Source: Candidatus Pseudoscillospira faecavium (GTDB lineage Bacteria > Bacillota > Clostridia > Oscillospirales > Oscillospiraceae). Taken from it: a stretch of 49,036 bases of DNA. The position numbers were made by a program, and so were the translations under genes. This document shows, piece after piece, positions 33,148-40,947 of the stretch. A model generated the notes under the pieces. The model made no database searches. It saw only the letters and a list, made by a program, of their open reading frames with translations, and was not told the origin of the DNA. The stretch covers positions 1-49,036 of the forward strand of contig CAJFVV010000001.1 of the NCBI GenBank assembly GCA_904420565.1, in the 5' to 3' direction. The stretch's first letter is position 1; each line of letters starts with the position of its first letter.

Positions 33148-33687
33148 ATGCTTGCCATATGTTTGGCGATGGTGGAACCGGAGGAACACGATGCATTTAC
33201 CAACTTTTTCTATCGGTATCATAAATTGGTGTTATTCAAAGCGCTGGAGATTACACAAAACAGAGAAACTGCAGAGGATGTGGCTCAGGAAATGTTTTTA
33301 TATGCGGCAAAGAATTTCGAAAAATTCAAGACAGGGACAGAGCGGGAAATCCGGTATTATCTCATGATCTGCACTCAGTCGCGCGCTATTGATGCGCTGC
33401 GAAAAGGCCAGACCGCACCGGAAGCGGCAGACGAGGAAACTGCGGCCCATGCAGCGGTGGATGATGCTGAGCGCATCGTGCTGCGGCAGGACACGCTGAC
33501 GCGCCTTCTGCGCTATATTGATGAGCTGGATGAACGCTATCGCGCTCCGCTGAAACTGTGGATGGACGGAGTTCCCTATTCCGAAATTGCACAGATGCTG
33601 AACATTACAAAGGACAACACCTATAAACGCACGCAGCGGGGCTATGCTCTGCTGCGGGAAAGGATGGTGCAGGAAGATGCGATGTGA
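33148..33687 (+). CDS. ECF-type RNA polymerase sigma factor
   Basis: 179 residues. Region 2 spans about 15-85 (DAFTNFFYRYHKLVLFKALEI, TAEDVAQEMFLYAAKNFEKF, RYYLMICTQSRAIDALRK) and region 4 about 118-172 (LDERYRAPLKLWMDGVPYSEIAQMLNITKDNTYKRTQRGYALLRERM, a clear helix-turn-helix). GGGGGGAAG precedes the ATG. Its 3' end overlaps the DUF4367 gene by 11 bases. It heads a cluster of small unrecognised genes on the same strand, which may be its regulon (inference). Confidence 0.9.
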   Translation: MLAICLAMVEPEEHDAFTNFFYRYHKLVLFKALEITQNRETAEDVAQEMFLYAAKNFEKFKTGTEREIRYYLMICTQSRAIDALRKGQTAPEAADEETAAHAAVDDAERIVLRQDTLTRLLRYIDELDERYRAPLKLWMDGVPYSEIAQMLNITKDNTYKRTQRGYALLRERMVQEDAM

Positions 33688-34402
33688 AGCCGAAAGCGTA
33701 TCGCTGTATGCGTTGATTCAATGGGGATTGAAGGAACACACGGAGCGGCAGCTTGCCGCCCTGCCTTCCCAGCAGGAGATTGACGCTGTGCTGGGGGATA
33801 CTTCCAGCTTTTGTCAGCGGGTGCTGGATGGTGTGCAGCGGCTGCTGCGTACACGGCAGCGCGGTAAACGCCGCCTTTTGCGCACTGTGCGGAAAACTCT
33901 GGTGGCCGCGGCGATTCTGGTGTCGCTTCTGTTCTGTGTTCTCATGGCGAATGCTTCGGTTCGCACTGCGGTGGTCAATACCATTATTGAATGGACAGGA
34001 CGTGACATAGGGATCCGGTTTGAAGTAGAAGGCGAACCGCTGGCTGCACTGCCCGATGGCTATGGGCCGCATTATATCCCGGAAGGGTTGATTTATCAGG
34101 ATGATATTTCCTGGGGAGTTCGTGATCAAGTGTTATATTCCTATGTGTCGGAGGACGGCACTTCTGTTTTGGATATTCAAATCACGGTTGCTCAAAATGG
34201 CAGTGCCTATTGGATTGATAATGAACATCTTGCGTATGAAAAGATCACATTCAATGGTGTGACTGCGTATTACGGTCACGGAACGTCTGTGGGCGGCGAT
34301 GAAATCAGCACCCTGCTCTGGGTCAAGGATGGAATCGAGCATGATATTTATACAAACGTCAGTATGTCGGAAGTGTTTGAAATTGCGGAAAATATTTATT
34401 AA
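33677..34402 (+). CDS. DUF4367 protein, putative anti-sigma factor
   Basis: 241 residues: a cytosolic N-terminal part (about 1-70), one membrane helix (about 75-95, VAAAILVSLLFCVLMANASV) and an extracytoplasmic DUF4367 domain (about 125-241, LPDGYGPHYIPEGL...YGHGTSVGGDEISTLLWVKDG... SMSEVFEIAENIY). DUF4367 proteins in Clostridia are regularly encoded after ECF-type sigma factors and have the topology of anti-sigma sensors. The start inside the sigma gene couples the two. A strong terminator follows at once. Confidence 0.82.
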   Translation: MRCEAESVSLYALIQWGLKEHTERQLAALPSQQEIDAVLGDTSSFCQRVLDGVQRLLRTRQRGKRRLLRTVRKTLVAAAILVSLLFCVLMANASVRTAVVNTIIEWTGRDIGIRFEVEGEPLAALPDGYGPHYIPEGLIYQDDISWGVRDQVLYSYVSEDGTSVLDIQITVAQNGSAYWIDNEHLAYEKITFNGVTAYYGHGTSVGGDEISTLLWVKDGIEHDIYTNVSMSEVFEIAENIY

Positions 34403-34404
34403 GA

Positions 34405-34446
34405 AAAAAGCAAGCGTGCGAAGCAGCGGTCGCACGCTTGCTTTTT
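34405..34446 (+). terminator. Terminator of the sigma/DUF4367 operon
   Basis: AAAAAGCAAGCGTGCGA (34405-34421) pairs with TCGCACGCTTGCTTTTT (34430-34446), a 17-bp perfect stem. Confidence 0.92.
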
Positions 34447-34472
34447 GCACAAAAATAAAAGATATAAATGTA

Positions 34473-34512
34473 CATTCCGATGAAAATTACGAGAATCCCT
34501 ATAATTTTCATC
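34473..34512 (+). promoter_or_regulatory. CATTCCGATGAAAATT element and inverted repeat upstream of orphan gene 1
   Basis: CATTCCGATGAAAATT (34473-34488), in which GATGAAAATT (34479-34488) pairs with AATTTTCATC (34503-34512). TATAAT lies at 34500-34505. The same 16 bases recur at 35268-35283 before another gene of the cluster. Confidence 0.5.
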
Positions 34513-34607
34513 AAAAACAAAGAGCTGTTTTCAAAAATGATGCATACTCGTGTTAAATAAAATAAATATTCATGGTGAACGGACTGAAAGGCAGAGGGGG
34601 AAGCGGC

Positions 34608-35174
34608 ATGAGCGCATTGGAAATCTTAGAAGTGCATCCCTTCGAGGGATGCGGCAAAATTAAGCTGGGGATGACCATTGAGGAAGTGGAAGCGGTAGCC
34701 CACCGCCCGCCCGGCGAGCTGCGAAGTCTGGAGCACGTATATCCTCACATGAACGCTTGTGACGAATGGTACGACAATATGCGCTATTATGTGGCCTATA
34801 TCAATGGCCGTGTAGCTGAGCTCGTGGTGAATGGCCGGGATGAGGTGGCCCCGATGTTGTATGGCGTTGCAGTGCTTCAGGAGAAGGCAGTTGATGTGAT
34901 TGCCAAACTGCGGCAGCATGCACCCTGTATCTATGACAGGCCGGATATTGACCTAAGCTATAGTTATTATTTTGAGGATATCGGCATTTCTCTATGGCGG
35001 GAGGGTGTCTATCATCCCAAAATGATGGAGGATGCAGAGTATCGGCAGAATTTTGAAACCATGTGTCCGGAAAATCAGGCGGAGGAACTGTCGTATCAGT
35101 ATTTCCAGACGATTAGTTTGGAATCGCGGGAACTGCAGGCCCTAAAAAAGCAGCTGGGTCTGCCAAACCTTTAA
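34608..35174 (+). CDS. Unrecognised cytosolic protein (orphan gene 1)
   Basis: 188 residues, no signal peptide or membrane segment, acidic, rich in Tyr and Glu. The N-terminal VHPFEGCGKIKLGMTIEEVEAV resembles the IKLGMT-x-EEV opening found in several uncharacterised small proteins, some in polymorphic-toxin immunity loci; this is a resemblance only. The start at 34608 is chosen for GAGGGGGAAGC just upstream, rather than the ATG at 34572, which has none. It lies after the sigma/anti-sigma pair with its own promoter-like element and a terminator. More A+T-rich than the housekeeping genes around. Confidence 0.7.
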   Translation: MSALEILEVHPFEGCGKIKLGMTIEEVEAVAHRPPGELRSLEHVYPHMNACDEWYDNMRYYVAYINGRVAELVVNGRDEVAPMLYGVAVLQEKAVDVIAKLRQHAPCIYDRPDIDLSYSYYFEDIGISLWREGVYHPKMMEDAEYRQNFETMCPENQAEELSYQYFQTISLESRELQALKKQLGLPNL

Positions 35175-35180
35175 TGCTAT

Positions 35181-35219
35181 AGCGCCGCCGCAGCCTGTAC
35201 TGCGGCGGCGCTCCCCTTT
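35181..35219 (+). terminator. Terminator of orphan gene 1
   Basis: AGCGCCGCCGCAG (35181-35193) pairs with CTGCGGCGGCGCT (35200-35212), followed by CCCCTTTC. Confidence 0.7.
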
Positions 35220-35508
35220 CATTCCGACCATTTGCTTTTTCCACAAATTTCCCAAGGTATGCTTATGCATTCCGATGAAAATTGGTAAAACTAAAAAAAT
35301 TTTATAAAATTTTGTCTCTTTTGCCCGTTTTATGTGTTTATACTATAGATAGAAACACCCCGCGCGCAGAGCAGGCGGGGGCAGCGCTGGCGGCCAAAAC
35401 TGCCACTCCCCCAACCGCAGGAAGGGCGATGGAAGCGACCATATGTCCCGGCAGAAAAGAAGTGAAAAACCATAGACAAAAATAAGAAAGAAGAGAGGAG
35501 GATTTTGA
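35213..35508. other. Intergenic region before orphan gene 2, with repeat element
   Basis: This stretch holds the second CATTCCGATGAAAATT copy (35268-35283) followed by A+T-rich DNA with TATAAA at 35303-35308. The rest, up to the RBS at 35495-35501, contains no convincing gene; a 67-codon frame from 35282 has no RBS and a composition unlike protein. Confidence 0.45.
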
Positions 35509-35895
35509 ATGATAGGGCCTTTTATCCTGCTTGCCATTGTTGCGCAATATGCAGTTTGCAGAAAGATACCGAAATACCGCTATATTTCTCCGCTGATTTG
35601 TTTGGCGGCGTGTATGCTGATCCTGTTTTTCGCTGTGCAGCTTGACCCGTGGAGCGGCGACAGGTATATTGTGACGGCTATGGGGGATGACTTGGGAGCC
35701 GTAGAAGTCACATTTGACACATGGCAGGAAGCGGAAGACTTTGCAGATGAGAGCGGCGGCAGTATCGGATCGATCAGCAGAATAACGCATTGGGGAAATA
35801 TTTTGCTTTTAACTGCACTTCCGGCAATTGGAATGCTGCTTTTTACGCTCATCAGGGATTCGCTGCGTTTCTTCAGGAAGGTCATATCCAAATAA
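35509..35895 (+). CDS. Unrecognised small membrane protein (orphan gene 2)
   Basis: 128 residues with three hydrophobic helices (about 3-17, 28-44 and 97-112) and a short outside or inside loop (about 46-92) containing DRYIVTAMGDDLGAVEVTFDTWQEAEDFADESGG. AGAGGAGG precedes the ATG by 8 bases. I recognise no family. It is part of the run of small genes behind the sigma/DUF4367 pair and shares the upstream CATTCCGATGAAAATT element with orphan gene 1. Confidence 0.7.
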   Translation: MIGPFILLAIVAQYAVCRKIPKYRYISPLICLAACMLILFFAVQLDPWSGDRYIVTAMGDDLGAVEVTFDTWQEAEDFADESGGSIGSISRITHWGNILLLTALPAIGMLLFTLIRDSLRFFRKVISK

Positions 35896-36103
35896 GAATG
35901 CGATATGCAGGATAATTCTATCTTTCGCAGGACGATCTGCGCGCTCTGACGGAGCGGAGCAAAACGCGCCCCGGCAGAAATCCGGCAGAGATATTGACGC
36001 AAATAGCCGCGCCCCGGAGGATGAGGCGCGGCGCATAGTGGAATGGTCTGCTGCCCTGCCGGCGTTGGCGACACCATAACATAAAGCGGCAGGAGGTGCA
36101 TCA

Positions 36104-36694
36104 ATGATGAAAGGCGCTGCCTGTATCAAAAAAGGTATTCTGTTGTCGTTTCTATTATTGGCATCTGTGTTAACCGGCTGTGTTCAACTATCGGATGCTG
36201 AACAGGATGCGCAGGAGAACGCTTATCTGGCACAGCGATTATTTGTCGCGGACTTCGATTGCAATTATGACCTGCTGTATCAGCTTACGGAAGACGTTTT
36301 GGCATCGGGCAGTGATTTATCCGGCGCCCAGGGGGAAATCTGTCTGCTCAATGATACTTCTGCAAAATTGTTTTTCTCATATCATTCGTGCGAAATACAA
36401 AATGATTTCCTGCCGGAAAACCTGCAGGAAGCCCTCGATGCGTATTACGAAGCGTTTTGGCAATACATAGAAGCGCTGGCGCAGTATACTGCGACGCATG
36501 AATACATGTCGCCGGAGATGACCCGGGCGCTGCAGCAGATGGTAGAAAACCTGCCACAGCAGACACCCTATTTGATCAAATATGAGCTGTTCGACCTGGA
36601 TGACGCGGAAACGGAGCAAGTGGTCTCCTGGTTGTATGAGTGCACTGACGATTTGCTGCTCGTTGTGCAGCAGGCAGAGGCAGAAAGTGCGTGA
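36104..36694 (+). CDS. Unrecognised lipoprotein (orphan gene 3)
   Basis: 196 residues. Signal peptide with lipobox LTGC, lipidated Cys26. The mature part is helical and acidic (QDAQENAYLAQRLF, LQEALDAYYEAFWQYIEALAQY, ETEQVVSWLYECTDDLLLVVQQ), predicted as a helical bundle on the outer face of the membrane. AGGAGGTG lies 5 bases before the first of two ATG codons. No known family. The 208 bases before it contain no supported gene. Confidence 0.75.
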   Translation: MMKGAACIKKGILLSFLLLASVLTGCVQLSDAEQDAQENAYLAQRLFVADFDCNYDLLYQLTEDVLASGSDLSGAQGEICLLNDTSAKLFFSYHSCEIQNDFLPENLQEALDAYYEAFWQYIEALAQYTATHEYMSPEMTRALQQMVENLPQQTPYLIKYELFDLDDAETEQVVSWLYECTDDLLLVVQQAEAESA

Positions 36695-36817
36695 CAGAGG
36701 GGTTCAAAAGCGCACCGGCCTGTTTCGGTGGGACTTGATACGATTGAGAAGATGCTGACCGTGAAAACCTGAGCGCAAAGCGAGGTGTCATCGTTTGGAA
36801 GAAAGGGGGCGGAGCAT

Positions 36818-37273
36818 ATGAAAAAAGCAGGAATCCTCATTTTGGCCTTGATCTGTGCGGGCCTTATCGTGAATGGAATCATTTATAAAAGTCCATATAA
36901 CATGCTCCGCAACATTTCAGAAGATCAAATCGTGGTCGCACAGGTTTTTGTGCGGGAACAGGGCAGACAAGCCGATGTCACGCTTTCGCAAGACGACCAG
37001 GATGCAGTATGCCAGCTTTTATCGAATATAAAGAGGTCTGATGTAAAACGTATTTGGGCCGGCAGTGCAAGCGCAGCGGCATCTGAAAGAGGAATTTACC
37101 TGAGATTGCAGGATGGCTCTGAAATCCTTCTGAAGAGCACCGATATAGCAGGGCAATATGAAATTTCCTTTGACTGGAACACCAGCCGAAACTACAAAGG
37201 CCGGTATGGCGTGATGCTTCCAGATGCCCAAATTTTGATAGAACGGCACATAGCAGAAGGAAATATGACATGA
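36818..37273 (+). CDS. Unrecognised membrane-anchored protein (orphan gene 4)
   Basis: 151 residues. N-terminal membrane helix or uncleaved signal (about 4-22, AGILILALICAGLIVNGII), then an outside domain of about 125 residues with a mixed strand pattern (QIVVAQVFVREQGRQADVTL, RGIYLRLQDGSEILLKSTD, QYEISFDWNTSRNYKGRYG). The start at 36818 follows GGGGGCGGAG. No family recognised. It is followed 160 bases later by a protein of the same topology. Confidence 0.68.
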   Translation: MKKAGILILALICAGLIVNGIIYKSPYNMLRNISEDQIVVAQVFVREQGRQADVTLSQDDQDAVCQLLSNIKRSDVKRIWAGSASAAASERGIYLRLQDGSEILLKSTDIAGQYEISFDWNTSRNYKGRYGVMLPDAQILIERHIAEGNMT

Positions 37274-37432
37274 AACGTACATTGTCAGAAAAACCGGCAT
37301 TTCATAGAACATAGAAGCGTCCTGAAAGACAACCCTGGCAGAGATGTCCCTCCTGTTTTTCCGGCGCAGCGAACGCCGTGATATTGCGTCTTGAGCCAAT
37401 CGTCTGAAACGAATGTGGGGGGAGAAAATCAG

Positions 37433-37897
37433 ATGAAAAACACCCGGAATATTTGCATTGTATGGGCGCTCATCGCTGCAGTTTTTGTGATGGGCTGCTG
37501 CATCGGCCTGTTGGTTGGGCGGCATGCCAAAGAGCAGGCTGCACTTCAAGCGGATGAAATCTGCCGCAACGCCGCGCAGAAAGCCCACGACGCTTTTCAG
37601 GCTTATTGGAATACCGGCGACCCGGCGCAGTACGACCGCGGTACAGACTGTCTGGCAGTGTTTGTAGAAACCTATCCGCGGACAACCAGGGAGGGAACAA
37701 ACTACAACGCTGTGCTCCCCGCCGTACATGGGGCGCGCAGCCGCCTGTGCTCTTTAGATGGCAGCTTGACAGAGAAAGAAATGGACTTTGTGCTGGGCGG
37801 CCTTGCCCTGCTGGCAGAGGATCATGGCAGCATCACCGGCGCCGTGTATCTGGAGCTGTTCAGCCGGGGGCAGGGGCTTTGGTATGAAACGACATAA
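37433..37897 (+). CDS. Unrecognised membrane-anchored helical protein (orphan gene 5)
   Basis: 154 residues. Membrane helix at about 7-28 (CIVWALIAAVFVMGCCIGLLVG), then a helical domain (ADEICRNAAQKAHDAFQAYWN, LTEKEMDFVLGGLALLAED). The start at 37433 is taken for the GGGGGGAGAA 8 bases upstream. No family recognised. It ends the run of co-oriented small genes and is closed by a strong terminator. Confidence 0.68.
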   Translation: MKNTRNICIVWALIAAVFVMGCCIGLLVGRHAKEQAALQADEICRNAAQKAHDAFQAYWNTGDPAQYDRGTDCLAVFVETYPRTTREGTNYNAVLPAVHGARSRLCSLDGSLTEKEMDFVLGGLALLAEDHGSITGAVYLELFSRGQGLWYETT

Positions 37898-37899
37898 GC

Positions 37900-37929
37900 A
37901 AAAGAGCGGACTTTCGTCCGCTCTTTTTT
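37900..37929 (+). terminator. Terminator of the orphan-gene run
   Basis: AAAAGAGCGGAC (37900-37911), loop TTTC, GTCCGCTCTTTT (37916-37927), T run. Active in both directions, between convergent units. Confidence 0.9.
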
Positions 37930-38000
37930 CTGTTTTCCCGGTTGTTTCTCTGCAAAGCAGCGGGAAGCCGCGGCTTTCCGTGCTTTCGCTGCGGAAAGCG

Positions 38001-38675
38001 CTATCCAACGTTCGGCGCGTCCAGCAATTTTGCCGTGACGGCGATGGTGTCGCCGGCCTGCTTGCCGATTTTGGCGCGGATATCTTTGCGGATGCCGATG
38101 ATATAACAGATGGAACCATCTGCATTCTTCACGCCCATATTGACGATGCTGCCCCGGTAGGGCGCGCCGTCAAAGGTGATGTCTGCCCTGGCGCGGCCTC
38201 TGCCGCATTCCCTGCGGAGGTCATGAGGAAAGCGCACATAAGCCCCGCCTCTCGCCGCCGTTTCAATAACGGCTTGAAAGGCGTATGTGCGCCCGGTATC
38301 CGGCGGCGCGGTCTGCGCGTCTGGCGCGGTGCGCAGAATTTTTTCCATGGGCCTGCCTTTAGCCAATTCGTCTATCAGTTTGTCCAGCGCGCGGATATCC
38401 CGCAGGAGGGGCTCTTCAATGGTTTCCACCCGCACGCCGCAGACGGTGCCCTGAATCAGCGCCCGGTTGGGGTGCATGGCGGGCGCCTGGCGGAAAAAGT
38501 CGCCATAGGTGATGGCGGAAGCCGCGGCGCCGGCGATGGCTTCTGCCGAATAGCCGGTCAGCCAGCTGATCACGCGGTTTACCTCGTCGGTGCTCCGGCC
38601 TTTTTTCACCGCCTTATTGACCAGCAGCGGATAAATTTTTGCAAAGGGCATTGCGTAAATTTTTTCAGTTTCCAT
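38001..38675 (-). CDS. DUF2200-DUF1905 fusion protein
   Basis: 224 residues. The N-terminal half (about 1-112) matches DUF2200: EKIYAMPFAKIYPLLVNKAVKKGRS, VISWLTGY, FFRQAPAMHPNRALI, VCGVRVETIEEPLLRDIRALDKLIDELAKGRPMEKIL. The C-terminal half (about 128-222) matches DUF1905: RFPHDLRRECGRGRARADITFDGAPYRGSIVNMG and a final KIGKQAGDTIAVTAKL. Both are uncharacterised; DUF1905 is a small beta-barrel. The two are usually separate proteins, as far as I know. The start at 38675 follows GGGAGGAAT. It is the last gene of the minus-strand mnmA operon. Confidence 0.85.
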   Translation of the reverse strand: METEKIYAMPFAKIYPLLVNKAVKKGRSTDEVNRVISWLTGYSAEAIAGAAASAITYGDFFRQAPAMHPNRALIQGTVCGVRVETIEEPLLRDIRALDKLIDELAKGRPMEKILRTAPDAQTAPPDTGRTYAFQAVIETAARGGAYVRFPHDLRRECGRGRARADITFDGAPYRGSIVNMGVKNADGSICYIIGIRKDIRAKIGKQAGDTIAVTAKLLDAPNVG

Positions 38676-38729
38676 GCATATTCCTCCCGGGGACGCCCGC
38701 GCAGCACGCAAAGGGCAATTCCAGATTTT

Positions 38730-39389
38730 TTACAGCACCCGCTGGCCGTTGATGACCAGGCCGAAGCGCAGCCCCAGCTTTTCCGCGGCGCGGCGGCACA
38801 GCAGCATGCGCTCCATGAAAATTTCAAAATAGTCCATCACGGAGGAGATCTCCGTGTCCAGATCGATTTCCAGAAGAATTTCTTTTTTATCCTCGGTGAT
38901 ATAGGTGCGGGAGGTTTGGGCGGCGTAGTTCACCCGGTCGTGGATGTCGAAGGTGGCAAAATCCTGGTTGCGCACCCGGCTGCGGCGCACATCGGTTTTG
39001 TCCGCCAGGATGATGGCCGCCGCCACGGCGTTCACAGGGAAAGCGGTGCCCTCGTCGTGGTTGCCGATGGCGGTGATAATGGTGGCGATGTCCTCGGCGT
39101 CGGCGCCCATGTTATCCAGGATGCGGAATGCCATCACCGCGCCGGACTGGGCGTGGTCAATGCGGTTGACCACATTGCCGATATCGTGGATGTAGCCGGC
39201 GATTTGGGCCAGCTCCGCCTCCCGCGCGCTGTAGCCCAGAGTGAGCAGGATGTCCTTCGCCAGCTCGCTCACTTTGGTCACATGGGCGAAGGAGTGCTCC
39301 GTATAGCCCAACGCGCGCATGGTTTCGTCCGCTTTTTGGATATAGGTGCGGATCTGCGCGCTGTTTTTAATATCTCCAATGGTAATCAT
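38730..39389 (-). CDS. HD domain protein (putative phosphohydrolase)
   Basis: 219 residues. The HD metal site is visible: His in HSFAHVTKVSELA (about 35), HD in AGYIHDIGNVVNRIDH (about 68-69), His in IGNHDEGT and Asp in ILADKTDVRRSRVR (about 128). Such proteins are nucleotide or phosphate-ester hydrolases; the substrate is not known. The C-terminal part (FEIFMERMLLCRRAAEKLGL) is helical. AAAGGAG precedes the ATG. It sits 20 bases after crcB in the same operon. Confidence 0.88.
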   Translation of the reverse strand: MITIGDIKNSAQIRTYIQKADETMRALGYTEHSFAHVTKVSELAKDILLTLGYSAREAELAQIAGYIHDIGNVVNRIDHAQSGAVMAFRILDNMGADAEDIATIITAIGNHDEGTAFPVNAVAAAIILADKTDVRRSRVRNQDFATFDIHDRVNYAAQTSRTYITEDKKEILLEIDLDTEISSVMDYFEIFMERMLLCRRAAEKLGLRFGLVINGQRVL

Positions 39390-39409
39390 ATGCCTTTACT
39401 CCTTTGCGC

Positions 39410-39787
39410 TCATGCAAGTTTTTGTCCCAGCCACTGCCCCAGCAGCACCCCCAACAGGCACAGAACTACGCTCAGTGCGATATACGCCGCGCCCAGCGCC
39501 GTTTTCCCGGTGGAAAACAGGGAGACAGCTTCCAGGGAAAAACTGGAAAATGTGGTGAAGCCGCCGCACACGCCGACTTTCAGAAAAAGAACTGCCCCGC
39601 TGTTTTCAAGACCTTTCTGCGCCGCAATCTGCGCGATCATGCCGATCAGCACCGCGCCGATCAGGTTGACCAGCAGCGTGGCTGCGGGGAAAGAGGATTT
39701 TGGAAGAAAGGGAACGAAACCCATGAGATAGCGCCCCACGGCGCCCAGCGCGCCGCCCAGGGCGACATAAATGCACTGCATCGCCAT
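39410..39787 (-). CDS. crcB: Fluoride channel CrcB/FluC
   Basis: Small inner-membrane channel that exports fluoride as a dual-topology dimer, 125 residues with four helices. GGALGAVGRY, LLVNLIGAVLIGM (conserved Asn) and GGFTTFSSFSLE (the fluoride-pore Phe/Ser/Thr motif) are diagnostic. The ATG at 39787 has GGGGAATAACGCT upstream and lies 4 bases after the mnmA stop. No fluoride-riboswitch-like sequence is seen, as the gene is inside an operon. Confidence 0.93.
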   Translation of the reverse strand: MAMQCIYVALGGALGAVGRYLMGFVPFLPKSSFPAATLLVNLIGAVLIGMIAQIAAQKGLENSGAVLFLKVGVCGGFTTFSSFSLEAVSLFSTGKTALGAAYIALSVVLCLLGVLLGQWLGQKLA

Positions 39788-39791
39788 AGCG

Positions 39792-40844
39792 TTATTCCCC
39801 GCAGATGAAACCGCCCCCCAGGACGGTGTCGCCGTCGTACAGCACGGCACTCTGCCCGGCAGTCACGGCCCGCTGGGGCGTGTCGAACACGACCTCCGCC
39901 CGCCCGTCCGGCAGGGGCGAAACCACTGCTGCCGCCTCCGTTTGGGAATAGCGGGTTTTTGCAGTGCAGCGCACCGGGCCCGTCAGGGCTTCCAGAGCGA
40001 TCCAGTTGGGCTGCGCAAGGATGAGCCGGCTGGTGTAGAGGGCTTCCTCCGGCCCCAGAACCACAGTATTATCTTCCGCATTTTTCCGCAGGACATACAG
40101 CGGGTAGGGGCTGCCGCCCACGCCCAGGCCCTTGCGCTGGCCCGTGGTGTAGCAGGGCAGGCCCTTGTGGCGGCCCAGCACCCGGCCGTGCTCGTCCACA
40201 AAATTTCCCTCGGTCAGGGTGACGCCGTGGCGCTGCAGGAAGGCTGTGTAATCCCCGTCTGGGATGAAGCAGATGTCCTGGCTGTCTTTTTTGCGTGCGG
40301 TGACCAGGCCCGCTTCTTCCGCCAGGGCGCGGATGGCGTCCTTGCTTTCAAAATCGCCCAGAGGCATCAGTGTCCGGCGCAGCTGCGCCTGGGTCAGGCG
40401 GTAGAGCACATAGCTCTGGTCCTTGGCCAGGTTGCATCCCTTTTTCAAAAGCCAGCGGCGGCGCGTTTCATCGTATTCCACCCGGGCATAGTGGCCCGTG
40501 GCGATAAAAGCGCAGCCCAGGGCATCGGCCTCAGCCAGCATCTTTTCAAATTTCACACGGCGGTTGCACTGAATGCAGGGGTTGGGTGTGCGCCCGGCTT
40601 CATAGGAACGGACGAAGTCATCCACCACGGCGCGGGCAAACGCCTCCCGGTGGGAGCGGGCAAAAAAGGGGATGCCCAGCTTGTCGGCCACGGCCCGGGC
40701 ATCCTCAATGCTGCCGGAGGCCGCGCCGTCGCACAGATCCAGCGTCATGCCCAGCGCTTCATACCCCGCGCGCTGCAGCAGCAGGGCGCAGGCGCTGCTG
40801 TCCACGCCGCCGCTCATGCCAACCAATACCCGTCGATTTTCCAT
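39792..40844 (-). CDS. mnmA: tRNA-specific 2-thiouridylase MnmA
   Basis: Thiolates C2 of uridine 34 in tRNA for Glu, Gln and Lys, 350 residues. PP-loop VGMSGGVDSSACALLLQRAG (residues 8-27), catalytic Cys in NPCIQCNRRVKF (about 90-101), and the second Cys in DSQDICFIPDGD (about 190) form the active pair. The C-terminal beta-barrel domain includes RYSQTEAAAVV. GAGGTG precedes the ATG at 40844. It heads an operon with crcB, an HD protein and a DUF2200/DUF1905 protein. Together with mnmE and mnmG the window covers most of the cmnm5s2U34 route. Confidence 0.97.
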   Translation of the reverse strand: MENRRVLVGMSGGVDSSACALLLQRAGYEALGMTLDLCDGAASGSIEDARAVADKLGIPFFARSHREAFARAVVDDFVRSYEAGRTPNPCIQCNRRVKFEKMLAEADALGCAFIATGHYARVEYDETRRRWLLKKGCNLAKDQSYVLYRLTQAQLRRTLMPLGDFESKDAIRALAEEAGLVTARKKDSQDICFIPDGDYTAFLQRHGVTLTEGNFVDEHGRVLGRHKGLPCYTTGQRKGLGVGGSPYPLYVLRKNAEDNTVVLGPEEALYTSRLILAQPNWIALEALTGPVRCTAKTRYSQTEAAAVVSPLPDGRAEVVFDTPQRAVTAGQSAVLYDGDTVLGGGFICGE

Positions 40845-40876
40845 GACAACACCTCGTCTTTGTTCAGGTGAAAAAA

Positions 40877-40882
40877 ATTATA
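40877..40882 (-). promoter_or_regulatory. -10 box of the mnmA operon promoter
   Basis: On the minus strand TGT-TATAAT (TATAAT at 40877-40882), an extended -10; no good -35. Confidence 0.5.
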
Positions 40883-40900
40883 ACATATCCGTGGGAAATG

Positions 40901-40909
40901 TGGTATAAT
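40901..40909 (+). promoter_or_regulatory. Extended -10 promoter of the cytidylate kinase-like gene
   Basis: TGG-TATAAT, 40901-40909, divergent from the mnmA promoter about 20 bases away; the -35 is weak. Confidence 0.5.
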
Positions 40910-40947
40910 CAATATTACAAACATCCTTTCCCTGGAGGTGCGCATTT

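Noticed and set aside
35282-35485. 67-codon frame upstream of orphan gene 2
   Set aside because: No RBS, and composition like translated non-coding DNA.
35828-36079. Plus-strand frame running across the end of orphan gene 2 and the gap after it
   Set aside because: It overlaps a better supported gene, has no RBS, and its product looks unstructured and Arg/Ser/Ala-rich.
38730-38827. Partial overlap frames in the HD protein region suggesting a frameshift
   Set aside because: The HD frame is intact from start to stop with all metal ligands; the others are shadows.
39788-39850. Fluoride riboswitch or longer N terminus for crcB
   Set aside because: The region upstream is the 3' end of mnmA, and the family N terminus fits the ATG at 39787.
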